DNA of 54,018 bases from assembly GCA_016744295.1 (NCBI GenBank), contig JADGEQ010000046.1, forward strand, positions 1-54,018, in the 5' to 3' direction. Both the position numbers and the translations under genes were made by a program. This document shows positions 8,987-17,908 of the stretch, piece by piece. The first letter of the stretch is position 1, and every line of letters starts with the position of its first letter. The notes under the pieces are model-generated. The model ran no database searches and was not told the origin of the DNA. It saw only the letters and a list, made by a program, of their open reading frames with translations. The DNA comes from Desulfobacteraceae bacterium (GTDB taxonomy: Bacteria > Desulfobacterota > Desulfobacteria > Desulfobacterales > Desulfobacteraceae).

Positions 8987-9557
8987 TGGAGCCCTTTCTG
9001 TTATTTAAATAATTGGTTTTTGAATGATTCGTTTTTAAATATTCAGTTTTTAAATATTTAATTGCCTGCTTCAACCGGGAGACGGATCCCAAAAATAAGA
9101 GGAAAAAGGAAATGGGAATAATGGATTTGATCGCCCATCTATAATCAAGTCCCATGGGGGCATCGGACCCTTCCCCCACCCGGAAGGATTCTGCAACAAA
9201 AGGAAGGCTGTGCATGAAAAAAACAAAGATCATGGGCCAGAGAAAGCAGATAATTCCCATGATTTCAATTTTTTCCTTGGTGGGACGTGAAAACCTTGAA
9301 TGCATAATGTCCAGACGGATATGGGAATCTTTGACATAGGAATAGGAGATCCCCAGCATGATGACGACGGCATAAATATGCCATTGTATTTCTTCGAGGG
9401 CGACAAAACTTTTGGCAAATACATATCTCAGAATTACCTGTACCAGGATGGTCACTATGAGCACTGCGATGAGCCAGGCAGCAGCGTGGCCGATACCCAA
9501 TATTATCCTGTCGGGTATGCTTGGCTTCCTAGGGGCGTCTTTTATGTCATCATTCAT
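8976..9557 (-). CDS. dctQ: TRAP transporter small permease (DctQ)
   Basis: A 193-residue membrane protein with four hydrophobic segments and the conserved WHIYAVVIMLGISYSYVKD and HIRLD stretches of DctQ. It forms the membrane domain together with DctM and links to the periplasmic binding protein. The C-terminus is unusual: a run of pentapeptides (KYLKT, EYLKT, NHSKT, NYLNN) encoded by a 15-bp tandem repeat, presumably a cytoplasmic charged tail. It starts at the ATG at 9557, 16 bp after dctP. Confidence 0.92.
   Translation of the reverse strand: MNDDIKDAPRKPSIPDRIILGIGHAAAWLIAVLIVTILVQVILRYVFAKSFVALEEIQWHIYAVVIMLGISYSYVKDSHIRLDIMHSRFSRPTKEKIEIMGIICFLWPMIFVFFMHSLPFVAESFRVGEGSDAPMGLDYRWAIKSIIPISFFLLFLGSVSRLKQAIKYLKTEYLKTNHSKTNYLNNRKGSNGS
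9007..9066. repeat. 15-bp tandem repeat (four units) encoding the DctQ C-terminal tail
   Basis: Four 15-base units, three ending GTTTTT on the plus strand (9007-9021, 9022-9036, 9037-9051, 9052-9066). They are in frame and add repeated (Y/H)-(L/S)-K-T-(E/N) pentapeptides at the extreme C-terminus of DctQ. Confidence 0.88.
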
Positions 9558-9573
9558 GGCTGGGCCCTCGTGG

Positions 9574-10644
9574 CTATGGTTTGGTCTGTCTGGGTAAGAA
9601 ACCCAATGATTTCCAATAGGAATAGTCTGCCCTGAATGCGGTCATGTCTTCCCAGATTTTGTTGAAACCGGGACTTTGGGCTGCCTGTTCTTTGACCACC
9701 TCTTCCCAGGTGCTCTCAAATAATGCCAGCATCTCGTCGGACCAATACATGCTCTTGACGCCCCTGTTTTCAATGTTTTCCCGGATGGCCTGACCCTGGA
9801 TGGCCTCGCAATAGGAAAGGGTGTCAATAATGTTGGCCTTGGTTGCCATTTCAATCAGGGACTGCTGGCCCGGGGACATGCTGTTCCAGGTGTCTTTGTT
9901 GATAAGCATTTCAAGGACGGTGGCCTGTTGGTGCCATCCCGGAAAATAATTGTATTTTACCACTTTGTAGAATCCCAGTTTCTGGTCAATGGCGGGGAAG
10001 GAAAATTCAGTGGCATCAATGACACCTTTTTCAAGGGCCTGGAAGATTTCTCCGGCGGGCATAAGGCTGACGGCAACGCCCAGTTTCTGCATCACTTTGC
10101 CGCCCAACCCGAAAAATCGCATTTTCAACCCTTTCAGGTCCTCGGGTCCATTGATGGGTTTTTTAAACCATCCCGATGTTTCAGGGGAGATAACCGCATA
10201 GGGAAGGACTTTTACGTTGTAGCCGGCATTGTCGTACATCTCCTGGTAAAGGGTTATTCCATTTCCCTTGTACAGCCAGGCCAGGTATTCGTCTGCTTCA
10301 GGCCCGAAGGGAACTGCTGAGAACAGGGCGGCCTCGGGAATTTTCCCCTGCCAATAGGCACCGGAGGCGAATCCGGCATTGACTTTTCCACTGGAAACAG
10401 CGCTGAGAATTTCAAATGGGGGGATGAGTTTTCCGGGCTCATAATACTTGATCACAATGTTTCCATTGCTGGCTGCCTTGATATCTGCGGCAAGGGTGGG
10501 GATGGTGTCTCCCAGCACGGGCAGAGAGGTTGCAAAACACAACGGGGTCTTTAACAATAATTTTTTTTCTGCAGCCTGGGAAATGCCGGACAGGATAAGG
10601 ATGATGCTTGCGATACACATGGTGAGAATGACCTGCTTTTTCAT
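9574..10644 (-). CDS. dctP: TRAP transporter substrate-binding protein (DctP)
   Basis: A 356-residue periplasmic solute-binding protein. The N-terminus MKKQVILTMCIASIILILSG is a signal peptide with a likely cleavage after ISQA. The middle holds the DctP signatures KMRFFGLGGKVMQKLGV and PAGEIFQALEKGVIDATEFS, which form the carboxylate-binding region. The ATG at 10644 is preceded by a strong AAGGAGGT five bases away. It is the first gene of the dctPQM-lutABC-larA operon and faces the GntR-type regulator gene. Confidence 0.95.
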   Translation of the reverse strand: MKKQVILTMCIASIILILSGISQAAEKKLLLKTPLCFATSLPVLGDTIPTLAADIKAASNGNIVIKYYEPGKLIPPFEILSAVSSGKVNAGFASGAYWQGKIPEAALFSAVPFGPEADEYLAWLYKGNGITLYQEMYDNAGYNVKVLPYAVISPETSGWFKKPINGPEDLKGLKMRFFGLGGKVMQKLGVAVSLMPAGEIFQALEKGVIDATEFSFPAIDQKLGFYKVVKYNYFPGWHQQATVLEMLINKDTWNSMSPGQQSLIEMATKANIIDTLSYCEAIQGQAIRENIENRGVKSMYWSDEMLALFESTWEEVVKEQAAQSPGFNKIWEDMTAFRADYSYWKSLGFLPRQTKP

Positions 10645-10805
10645 TGAATACCTCCTTGGATGATGGTAAAAATGTCAAATGTCTTCTTCTGGTCTGATAC
10701 TCTTACCAATGAGGTTTATTTGTGTCAAGAACTTTTTTAATCATTAAATCCTATAGTTATGGGTTTGATTTTGCGAATAATGGGAGTTGTTGTGTGTCAA
10801 TGTAT

Positions 10806-10816
10806 TGGTCAGACCA
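10806..10816. promoter_or_regulatory. Palindromic operator for the GntR/FadR-type regulator
   Basis: TGGTCAGACCA is a perfect palindrome around a central A and fits the TGGTnnnACCA form bound by PdhR/LldR-like FadR-family repressors. It lies between dctP and the regulator gene, 16 bp upstream of a TTGACA box. A weaker partial copy (TGGTCTGATAC) occurs at 10690-10700, nearer dctP. Binding is inferred. Confidence 0.65.
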
Positions 10817-10831
10817 GATCCAATAATCCTG

Positions 10832-10860
10832 TTGACAAGCCAAGGCTCAATTTGATAAGT
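10832..10860 (+). promoter_or_regulatory. Candidate sigma-70 promoter of the GntR regulator gene
   Basis: A consensus TTGACA at 10832-10837 is followed after 17 bases by ATAAGT, a weak -10. It reads towards the regulator gene, with the operator palindrome just upstream. Confidence 0.4.
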
Positions 10861-10932
10861 ATCATTATATCAGGAGACAGGGATAAATTTCCATTCAGCA
10901 AGCTAACAGTTAAATTTTACTGGAGTTGCCCC

Positions 10933-11667
10933 ATGGGTACGGTATTTAAAAAAGTAAAACTGCAGAAAGTCAGTGAAGAGGTGGCAGGGCAGATCCGGGA
11001 TTTGGTTAAAGAGGGGAAATTACAGCCCGGAGAAAAATTACCGCCGGAACGGGTGTTTTCAGAAATGCTGGGTGTGGGGAGATCTTCCCTGCGGGAGGCC
11101 ATCAATATTCTGGAAACCCAGGGGTTTGTGGAAACCAGAAAACGGCAAGGAATTTATGTCTGCAGCCTTGGTACTTCCATCATTTCCGATCCCCTGCGTC
11201 AGATTATTGAGGAAGACAAGAACAAGATGCACCAGCTTTATGAAGTTCGAAAAGATATTGAACTGGCATCTGCCTTTGCCGCTGCCGAATATCGCACAAA
11301 TGAGGATCTTGAAAAAATGAAACAGGTTCTTGGAAAAATGGAAATAGATGCAAAAAAATCAGTTTTGGGTCTGTACGACGACCTTGGGTTTCACCTTGCC
11401 ATTGCTCAGTCCGGTCATAATATTTTCAGAAACCATATCCTTAAAAATATTTTTGATATTTCCGATGCCCATCTTCAGTATGTCATGGGAATTATGACCG
11501 GTGAAAAGGTCCGCATCCTGAAACTTTTGGAACACCACCAGGATGTCTTTTTTGCCATTGAGAAGCAGGATCCAGATATGGCGCGTTCTAGTATGGGTGA
11601 ACACCTGACCTGGGTGGCACAGCAATGGAAAATTTTCATGAAGGAAAAAATTAAGAATCAAGAATAG
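10933..11667 (+). CDS. GntR-family (FadR/LldR-like) transcriptional regulator
   Basis: A 244-residue regulator when started at the ATG at 10933, which has a GGAG seven bases upstream; the open frame extends further upstream but without conserved sequence. An N-terminal winged helix (residues about 13-75) contains GEKLPPERVFSEMLGVGRSS and LREAINILETQGFVETR, the GntR signature. The C-terminal FCD domain carries the metal-ligand type residues in LYDDLGFHLAIAQSGHN and the later EHHQDVFFAIE. It is divergent from dctPQM-lutABC and probably represses that operon until the hydroxy acid binds. Confidence 0.92.
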   Translation: MGTVFKKVKLQKVSEEVAGQIRDLVKEGKLQPGEKLPPERVFSEMLGVGRSSLREAINILETQGFVETRKRQGIYVCSLGTSIISDPLRQIIEEDKNKMHQLYEVRKDIELASAFAAAEYRTNEDLEKMKQVLGKMEIDAKKSVLGLYDDLGFHLAIAQSGHNIFRNHILKNIFDISDAHLQYVMGIMTGEKVRILKLLEHHQDVFFAIEKQDPDMARSSMGEHLTWVAQQWKIFMKEKIKNQE

Positions 11668-11713
11668 ACAAAATTGACCAGATGATTTTAATGCCGGACT
11701 AGCCTAATTTTTT

Positions 11714-12988
11714 CTAATTCAGAGAGGAGGCAACAGCGATAATCTCATCTTTTGTCAATCGTCTTCCCAGTGTGATGCTGCGGGTTTTGATTGCTCTAGT
11801 GATATGGGGCAGCGCTTTTTCATCATGGGAAATTTGGTTTAAATCCAGATACTTTTGAACCAATGCCTTTCCGCACAACAGATTCAAATAAAATTTTTCC
11901 TCCCTTTTTTCCTCACCGTTACTCTCTCCTTCTTTTCCCAAAATGGTGCCAAATTCCCCCCGGGCATGGGTGCCGGCAACATGGGTTTGTACCGCTTCCC
12001 CGAATGCCGGGGTACTGCACTGGATCAGCCCATGGCCGGTCTGTTCCCTTACAATGCTGTCCAGGTATCCATAATAGGCCTTGAACAGTTTTAAGTTGTT
12101 CGTGTCAATTCCCACGTCCATGCCCTGGTCCTTCAATAGTTTGGCCGTGGTGAAAAGATCGCCGATCCCGTTTCGTTCTCCAATGCCCAGGGCAGAAACT
12201 TCCAGCACAGATGCACCGGCCAGGATGCCCATTACCGAATTGGCCGACCCCATGCCCATGTCATTGTGGCAGTGAACTGAAATTTTTGTTTGTGTGGGTC
12301 CCATATCTCTGGCCGAATCATTGATCGGGCCTTTGCCTTGACCTCTGGCTGGGTCACTAACTGGACCACTGACTGGGTTAGTGATCAAATCTTCGGATAG
12401 GTCTCTTTTTATATCACCGGATAGATTTTTAATTTTGTCATATACCTGATTGGGAGCCATGATGCCGGAAGTGTCCGGCAGGGAGAGAATATCAATCCCA
12501 AGGCAGCCCATGAATTTTGCACATCTTTCGAGCAGTACTGGGTCTGTTTTGCCGATATCCAGCATGGCAATGGAAACCATGGGACTGGGCATCCGGGAAC
12601 GGACCATGTTAATAATCCTTTCAATCTCCTTTAATGTTGCGGTCAATGCTTCTCGGGTGATGGTATTTTTGATGTGGAGGTGGAAATGGGGGTCGTCGAT
12701 GCCGGTGTCACAGAGAATTTTGGCGTCGGGGGCAAAGGCCCGTCCCAGGGCTGCCGTCCGGATCTTAAAATTATTTTTTTTTGCATGGGCAGCCACCTGG
12801 GCGACAATTTTTGCCTCCATGGGGTGGGCTGGGGGGTAGCCGATCTGGCAGATGTTCACCCCCAACGCTTCCTGGAATTCAAGTATTCTAATCCGCTGTT
12901 TAAGGGAAAAGACAAGTCCCTGGAACTGCATGCCCTCCCTCAGGGTTTGGTCGATGATAATAATTGGGTTAAAATTATTATCCGGCAT
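11714..12988 (-). CDS. DRE-TIM metallolyase family protein (isopropylmalate/homocitrate synthase-like)
   Basis: About 424 residues from the ATG at 12988 (AAAGGA five bases upstream; the longer ATG and TTG starts lack a good ribosome site). It has a DQTLREG motif in place of the usual DTTLRDG, an HCHNDMGMGSANSV metal-binding motif and GIGERNGIGDL, so it is a TIM-barrel enzyme of the pyruvate-carboxyltransferase (DRE-TIM) type. It overlaps the radical SAM gene by 11 bp. A Gly/Pro/Asp-rich insertion of about 30 residues sits between barrel strands, encoded by degenerate 12-16 bp repeats (about 12318-12386). The reaction is not known; condensation or retro-aldol of an acyl-CoA or keto acid is the family chemistry. 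Confidence 0.75.
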   Translation of the reverse strand: MPDNNFNPIIIIDQTLREGMQFQGLVFSLKQRIRILEFQEALGVNICQIGYPPAHPMEAKIVAQVAAHAKKNNFKIRTAALGRAFAPDAKILCDTGIDDPHFHLHIKNTITREALTATLKEIERIINMVRSRMPSPMVSIAMLDIGKTDPVLLERCAKFMGCLGIDILSLPDTSGIMAPNQVYDKIKNLSGDIKRDLSEDLITNPVSGPVSDPARGQGKGPINDSARDMGPTQTKISVHCHNDMGMGSANSVMGILAGASVLEVSALGIGERNGIGDLFTTAKLLKDQGMDVGIDTNNLKLFKAYYGYLDSIVREQTGHGLIQCSTPAFGEAVQTHVAGTHARGEFGTILGKEGESNGEEKREEKFYLNLLCGKALVQKYLDLNQISHDEKALPHITRAIKTRSITLGRRLTKDEIIAVASSLN

Positions 12989-14279
12989 GGGGTTCCTTTG
13001 GGGGGTTGAAATATCCATGGACAAGCCTGGGAAATTCCTGACGCAGGTTGTTTATCAACAGGGTCATCCCCGTTGGTTTGCCGCCGTCTTCAGCCATTTT
13101 CATGAGGTGGATGTATCTTTTCGGGTCAAAATTTAAATTCCGCCACTGGATCATATCAATGCCATGGGTGCGGATGAATTGAACAAGGGCCTCTACTTCT
13201 TTTGCGGAATCCGTAAACCCAGGGCAGTTTAAATAATTGATGGAAACAAATTTGCCTTTTTCCTTGGCAATATCAATGCTGCGGCCCACATCTGAAAACG
13301 CGTAGGATTTGGGTCTGAAATAGGCATGGTAACAATTCTCCCGTACCGAGTTCATGCTCACTCTCATGGAATCAAGCCCGGCATTGCAAAGGGTTTTAAC
13401 ATGATCCGGTATGCCAGCATTGGTGTTCAGATTGATGGTGCCCCTGTCTGTCTTTTGCCGGATCATTTCAATGGCAGGGGCAATGGCCTTTACCGCAGTC
13501 AGGGGTTCTCCCTCACACCCCTGTCCAAAACTGACCACTGCCCGTTCCACGTGTAAAATATGCTCCAGGGAAACTTGGGCTATTTCTTCGGGGCTGGGGG
13601 TAAAACCGATGCGGTCCTGGCAGGCGATAAGATCGTTTCCCGTCTGAAGAGAGATGCACCCCAGGCAATTGGCATTGCAAACTATGGAAGTGGGAAGGGG
13701 GGCTTCATATCTCCCCAGGAAAAAATTTTTTCCGGCCGGACATCCGTATTGAAGGGCACAGGTTTCAAGGTGGCGCATGAGTCGGTTATCCGGATATTTT
13801 TTCTTGATCCGGTTCACTCCCTGGACCACCCCCTCCCGGGGCATTTGCCTCAGGTCCTGGCGGGGTTCTGAGTCAACAAGGATGGCCGCCGACCGAAAAT
13901 CATTTTTACCAAATCCCACGGCGCCATAGGAAAAAAGGGGCAGCGGGTTTTCTTGGCCTTCATCATCATAGGCACAGACATGCTGGTTCACATATCCCGG
14001 AGAGTTGAACACCCCCACGGGATAGATTTTTTCCTTTGAGTCCCAGGGGTTAAATTCCATGACTTCAAATTTGTCGGTGCTGACATTAAATACAATGGGG
14101 CGACGGTGGGGCAGCATCATGAGTTCACTGCCATGGGGCATATCGCAGGTATCGGCCTTGGTCAGAATGGTTAATTTTTCCCCGGACATGCCAACGGCAC
14201 CATAGCCTTCCAGTTCAAAAATGTCTCCGTTTTCTGCGGCAACGACAGCCGTGAGGATCTGTTTGTTAATATATGTCAT
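12978..14279 (-). CDS. Radical SAM enzyme of unknown substrate
   Basis: A 433-residue protein with CNANCLGC, a CX3CX2C radical-SAM cluster motif, placed near residue 200 after a long N-terminal domain. VSFGQGCEGEPL follows as the GGEP-equivalent, and NLNTNAGIPDHVK and LDSMRVSMNS match the barrel of SPASM/twitch-like radical SAM proteins. The first 190 residues do not resemble a domain I recognise and include two further cysteines (CALQYGC). It is translationally coupled to the DRE-TIM enzyme downstream. The start is the ATG at 14279. Function unknown. Confidence 0.82.
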   Translation of the reverse strand: MTYINKQILTAVVAAENGDIFELEGYGAVGMSGEKLTILTKADTCDMPHGSELMMLPHRRPIVFNVSTDKFEVMEFNPWDSKEKIYPVGVFNSPGYVNQHVCAYDDEGQENPLPLFSYGAVGFGKNDFRSAAILVDSEPRQDLRQMPREGVVQGVNRIKKKYPDNRLMRHLETCALQYGCPAGKNFFLGRYEAPLPTSIVCNANCLGCISLQTGNDLIACQDRIGFTPSPEEIAQVSLEHILHVERAVVSFGQGCEGEPLTAVKAIAPAIEMIRQKTDRGTINLNTNAGIPDHVKTLCNAGLDSMRVSMNSVRENCYHAYFRPKSYAFSDVGRSIDIAKEKGKFVSINYLNCPGFTDSAKEVEALVQFIRTHGIDMIQWRNLNFDPKRYIHLMKMAEDGGKPTGMTLLINNLRQEFPRLVHGYFNPPKEPHAG

Positions 14280-14513
14280 GCTCTTTACCTATTTTGATTT
14301 TGTATATGATTCACAATAGGTCAGATATACCAGAACTGTCTCTTATTCTCAATATCCCAAAGCAACCGTTGTCATTGGAGCCGGCACATATTCAGCCTGG
14401 ATAAGTGGTAATCCTGGCCACTTCTATATTTACTGATACCAATTCGTCTGGATATCGATGTCTATCATTTGTATAATCATTCTTTTCTATCGGTTGATGG
14501 ATGGTCCTTTCCC

Positions 14514-14596
14514 CTAGTCGTCATCCATTTTGGCAAGCCCTCTAAGGATACCCAATGGAGACTGCCCAAGCCTCTATTCTTTTTATCTTTTGCCAT
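14514..14596 (-). pseudogene. Frameshifted remnant of a response-regulator C-terminal tail
   Basis: On the minus strand, 14516-14570 reads LGQSPLGILRGLAKMDDD then stop, closely matching the tail GNSPLGLLREMAKLDDGRK of the receiver protein at 22860-23354. A separate ATG at 14596 with a perfect GGAGGG ribosome site opens MAKDKKNR in a frame one base away, so the tail is out of frame. The rest of the 14280-14659 gap shows no gene. Confidence 0.6.
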
Positions 14597-14659
14597 TATT
14601 CCCTCCTTTGTAACCCTTATATTTTTGTGTCAGATTCATGCTTTAACATTTGAATCTAC

Positions 14660-15340
14660 CTATAATTTTTTCCCCAATGCAACAATTTCATTGCTTGCGT
14701 ATGGAATCCAGATTCCAAGTTTTTGATCTGAGGTGTTTATATTAAACTTTACCCCGAGAAAATCAGCTGATCGTTGGATATCCGGGGTTGGGAATCCTTC
14801 CAAAATTGATTGTGAGAGGCTTGAAATAATAAGAGGTATCCCATTGTCTTTTTGGGAACCGACCTGAACGATAACCTCACCATCCGGCCTAATGGATTCA
14901 TAGACAAAAATTAAAATCTGGTATATCAAACTTTGCATAAGGAATGGGCATGTTAAGATGAATTTATTATTCTTATCATCATTTATAATTTGGACTTTGC
15001 TGGAAAAACTTAAAAAACTTGATAATTTTACGGTAAGTTCCACTGTTTTAAAGATATCGATTTCTTTGATAGGGACATCAACACTGTGGGCAAATTGGTT
15101 CATTCGTTTGATTGTGGTAAACCCACGTTGAATGTCTTCGGCAATACTCTCAGTGCAGCTCTCAAGCAATGAGAGTTTAAGGCCTTTGCCTTGTTTTGCC
15201 AGATCGGTTAAATCATTTAGAAAACCGGTTGTCTCAGAAATTATGGCAAGAATATTTTTTAACTCGTGGGAAATGCTTGCATTTACTTTACCAAAAAATT
15301 TTAATCCTTCAGTGCTTATGAAAATAGTTGCTTTATCCAT
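14660..15340 (-). CDS. Short histidine-kinase-like protein with H-box but no recognisable ATPase boxes
   Basis: About 226 residues from the ATG at 15340 (GGA eight bases upstream; the TTG at 15352 is less well supported). FGKVNASISHELKN places a histidine-kinase H-box at His25 followed by an ILAIISETTGFL helix, as in HisKA dimerisation domains. The second half lies where a HATPase domain would be, but no N-box, DxGxG or GxGLGL motif is present. It may therefore be a phosphotransfer or scaffold protein rather than a kinase. It has a close paralogue at 23397-24104 and is 64 bp downstream of a receiver gene. Confidence 0.7.
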   Translation of the reverse strand: MDKATIFISTEGLKFFGKVNASISHELKNILAIISETTGFLNDLTDLAKQGKGLKLSLLESCTESIAEDIQRGFTTIKRMNQFAHSVDVPIKEIDIFKTVELTVKLSSFLSFSSKVQIINDDKNNKFILTCPFLMQSLIYQILIFVYESIRPDGEVIVQVGSQKDNGIPLIISSLSQSILEGFPTPDIQRSADFLGVKFNINTSDQKLGIWIPYASNEIVALGKKL

Positions 15341-15404
15341 TTTATTTTCCAATTGCTGCAGGGTTGGTAATTCAAATAATATTTCTATAAAAACCTATGA
15401 TGAT

Positions 15405-15761
15405 CTAACCGGGTTTTATGATTTTATTTAGCCGCATTATTAACGCGTCAATATCCAGAGGCTTTGAAAAATATAAATCTCCCTCTATTGTATTAGAATC
15501 GGATTTGTCTAGGACCCCATGGCCAGTGACAAAAACAAACTTCAGGTTAGGATCGATGATTTTGAGTTCGTTTTTTAATTGAATTCCACTGATGCCAGGC
15601 ATCTTGAGATCTAACACAGCAACGTCGTAAGCCGTCTCCCTAACTTTTTTAATCGCACTATCTCCTGTAAATGCAATGTCTGCCTGAATGCCTCTCATTG
15701 TGAGCCGTTTTGCCAACATGTTGATAAATTTTTGTTCATCGTCAACGAGAATTATTTTCAT
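15405..15761 (-). CDS. Single-domain response regulator (receiver)
   Basis: A 118-residue stand-alone CheY-like receiver. ILVDDE supplies the acidic pocket, DLKMPG the phosphoacceptor Asp51, VTGHG the switch Thr, and SKP the conserved Lys. There is no output domain. Its ATG overlaps the stop of the upstream sensor kinase (ATGA), so the two are coupled and are probably a cognate pair, passing phosphate on to a further protein such as the H-box protein encoded next. Confidence 0.92.
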   Translation of the reverse strand: MKIILVDDEQKFINMLAKRLTMRGIQADIAFTGDSAIKKVRETAYDVAVLDLKMPGISGIQLKNELKIIDPNLKFVFVTGHGVLDKSDSNTIEGDLYFSKPLDIDALIMRLNKIIKPG

Positions 15762-17521
15762 GCCAACTCCTTTTCCTGAATTTTAACAGGTAGTACTATT
15801 GTAAAAGCAGTCCCCACGCCTTCAGTGCTTTGGACAGATATGGTTCCACCCAGCTTTTTTACAAGTCCATATGTGATGGGAAGACCGAGCCCTGTCCCCC
15901 TATGGGCTTGTTTTGTACTGAAAAATGGTTCGTGAATTTTTAATAAATTTTCTTCAGGAATGCCGCATCCTGTATCTTGTATGACAATTTTAATAGTTCC
16001 AATGGTGATCCAGGAGACAATTATATCCAGGCGGCTTCCATCGTCAAGTGCCTGGAAAGCATTATTTATTAAGTTGATAAGTATTTGTTGCAGTTTGCCT
16101 TTGTCCGTTGTTATTTCAGGAATGATATCAGGAAAAGAGGTGGTGATATTTATTTCCCTGTATTCTGCCTCTTTTTTGTGAAAACTTAAGACATCAGATA
16201 CTATTTTTTTCAGACATACTTTTTTCGTTTTAATATCAAATTGTCTTACAAATCCTAAAAGCTGTTTGGTGATAGTACCGCACCGATCTACCGCATTAAG
16301 AATAGAATCAATATATTCGATCATCTCTGCATCATTTCGGGGTTCTTGTTCAAATTCAAACAAATCTTTTACATAGCCTGCTGTTTGATTGATTACAGCC
16401 AGGGGATTGTTAATTTCATGGGCGACACCCGCTGCAAGCTGACCAATGGAAGCAAGTTGATGATTTTGTTCCATCTGCAGCATTGTTTCAGCCTTTGCTT
16501 CATCAATCAGATAAAGTTTATTTACCATAAATGTTGATGCAAAACTGATAACAAGAATAATTAGAACCGCACTGATACCGACCGTCCAGTTGATATTTCG
16601 ACGTAGTTCAAACCATGTATCCCTCATGTCCGCTTTCTTTTTTTGTATGACGAGGATAAACGGCGTGCTAACCATTTTTGTTGAAATGAATGAATACTTC
16701 GAAATAAATAGATCTGTCTTTTTAGGGTGTGTTGCCACGACTTCCCGACCACCTGAATTTTCTGGAAAAATCAAATGGGTTTGTTCGAAAATACTGCCAT
16801 GGTTCACTGAAGGTGTTTGTAAAATACCTCCATGATTAACAAGAAAAAGGTCGGCATAATTTCCGGTTTTATATGACGCTATCTTTTGAAATAATCGCTC
16901 AGTATCCAGGGTTGCTCTTAATATAAAAAAAGATCCATCCGGCCTGATTGACCGTACGGCTATGATGATATGGGGAAGATCTCTATATCCGGTAAATACG
17001 TCACTAATGAAATATTTTTTCCCAAGGCTTTCAGAAAACCATGGCTGATTTTTATAATTTTTCCCCTCAAGGTTGAATGGCCCGGAATAATTAAGTTGTC
17101 TTCCATCTTTATCTATGATGCTTAAATCCGACAAGCCGCCAAATCCAAGTTTCAAGTTTTTAAAGATTTCATCCAATTTTCTGTTGTTTGATAATTGTTC
17201 ATATCCCATCTCATTTACAGTGAATATAAGCGCATCCAATCGTTCTTCCATAAAAAAATTGATAGCACTTGTTGCATTGCTGGTCAGTCTTTCTGCTCTA
17301 AGATTCAATTCAGAGTCTATGGATTTTTGAATCAACTGGTAATGTATTAGTGTCACAATAAATAGGGGTAACAGGGCGGTTGCGATTAAAATAAGAATAC
17401 TCATAACCCATAGACGCCAATAATTTGTGAAGGTGTAAAATGATGTCAGGTGTGAATTTTGTTTGTGGTTATGAAACTGTGGCCAAATTTTTTTCATAGA
17501 CATTTGATTTATTTTAATCAC
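15758..17521 (-). CDS. Membrane sensor histidine kinase with periplasmic dCache-like domain
   Basis: A 587-residue kinase. It starts at a GTG (17521) with GGGAG seven bases upstream, overlapping the preceding receiver gene by 8 bp. Membrane segments are at about residues 37-60 and 312-332, enclosing a periplasmic Cache-type sensor with YFISDVFTGYRDLPHI and VRSIRPDGSFFI. The cytoplasmic part has HEINNPL (phosphorylated His368), an N-box INNAFQALDD, DTGCGIPE and GTGLGLPITYGLVKKLGG. It is the only complete kinase in this island and so the likely phosphate source for its stand-alone receivers. Confidence 0.93.
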   Translation of the reverse strand: MIKINQMSMKKIWPQFHNHKQNSHLTSFYTFTNYWRLWVMSILILIATALLPLFIVTLIHYQLIQKSIDSELNLRAERLTSNATSAINFFMEERLDALIFTVNEMGYEQLSNNRKLDEIFKNLKLGFGGLSDLSIIDKDGRQLNYSGPFNLEGKNYKNQPWFSESLGKKYFISDVFTGYRDLPHIIIAVRSIRPDGSFFILRATLDTERLFQKIASYKTGNYADLFLVNHGGILQTPSVNHGSIFEQTHLIFPENSGGREVVATHPKKTDLFISKYSFISTKMVSTPFILVIQKKKADMRDTWFELRRNINWTVGISAVLIILVISFASTFMVNKLYLIDEAKAETMLQMEQNHQLASIGQLAAGVAHEINNPLAVINQTAGYVKDLFEFEQEPRNDAEMIEYIDSILNAVDRCGTITKQLLGFVRQFDIKTKKVCLKKIVSDVLSFHKKEAEYREINITTSFPDIIPEITTDKGKLQQILINLINNAFQALDDGSRLDIIVSWITIGTIKIVIQDTGCGIPEENLLKIHEPFFSTKQAHRGTGLGLPITYGLVKKLGGTISVQSTEGVGTAFTIVLPVKIQEKELA

Positions 17522-17894
17522 TTGCCTTCTCCCTGAGATGCTCCAGAATCGTCATAAGCTTATCAATATCAATCGGTTTATGAATAAACTTAAACGCACC
17601 GAGACGTTCAGATTCCTTTTGATCCTTTTCAGATCCATGCCCCGTCATAATCGCTACAGGAATAGTGGGATGGATTTTTTTTATGCATTCCAATACTTGT
17701 GTACCGTACATATCCGGTAATTGGAGGTCAAGCAGTATAAGCGTTATTGAGTTCAGGTGCTTTTCAATCCACTGGAGTGCACTTTTTCCGTCATGGCAAA
17801 CTTTGGAATGGCATCCGCGCAATTCAATTCGTTTGGCCAGCATGGCAGCAAACTTTTCTTCATCGTCTATAATTAATATGTCAACCTGTTCCAT
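17514..17894 (-). CDS. Single-domain response regulator (receiver)
   Basis: A 126-residue receiver with IIDDEE, phosphoacceptor Asp56 in LLDLQLPD, MTGHGS and HKP. No output domain. The gene is directly upstream of, and overlaps, the sensor kinase gene, giving a receiver-kinase-receiver-H-box gene order. The starting ATG at 17894 has only a weak AGAAG ribosome site. Confidence 0.9.
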   Translation of the reverse strand: MEQVDILIIDDEEKFAAMLAKRIELRGCHSKVCHDGKSALQWIEKHLNSITLILLDLQLPDMYGTQVLECIKKIHPTIPVAIMTGHGSEKDQKESERLGAFKFIHKPIDIDKLMTILEHLREKASD

Positions 17895-17908
17895 TATATA
17901 ATACTTCT

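Noticed and set aside
10759..10932. N-terminal extension of the GntR regulator by 58 codons
   Set aside because: The extension covers the operator and promoter and has no conserved sequence; the ATG at 10933 has a good ribosome site.
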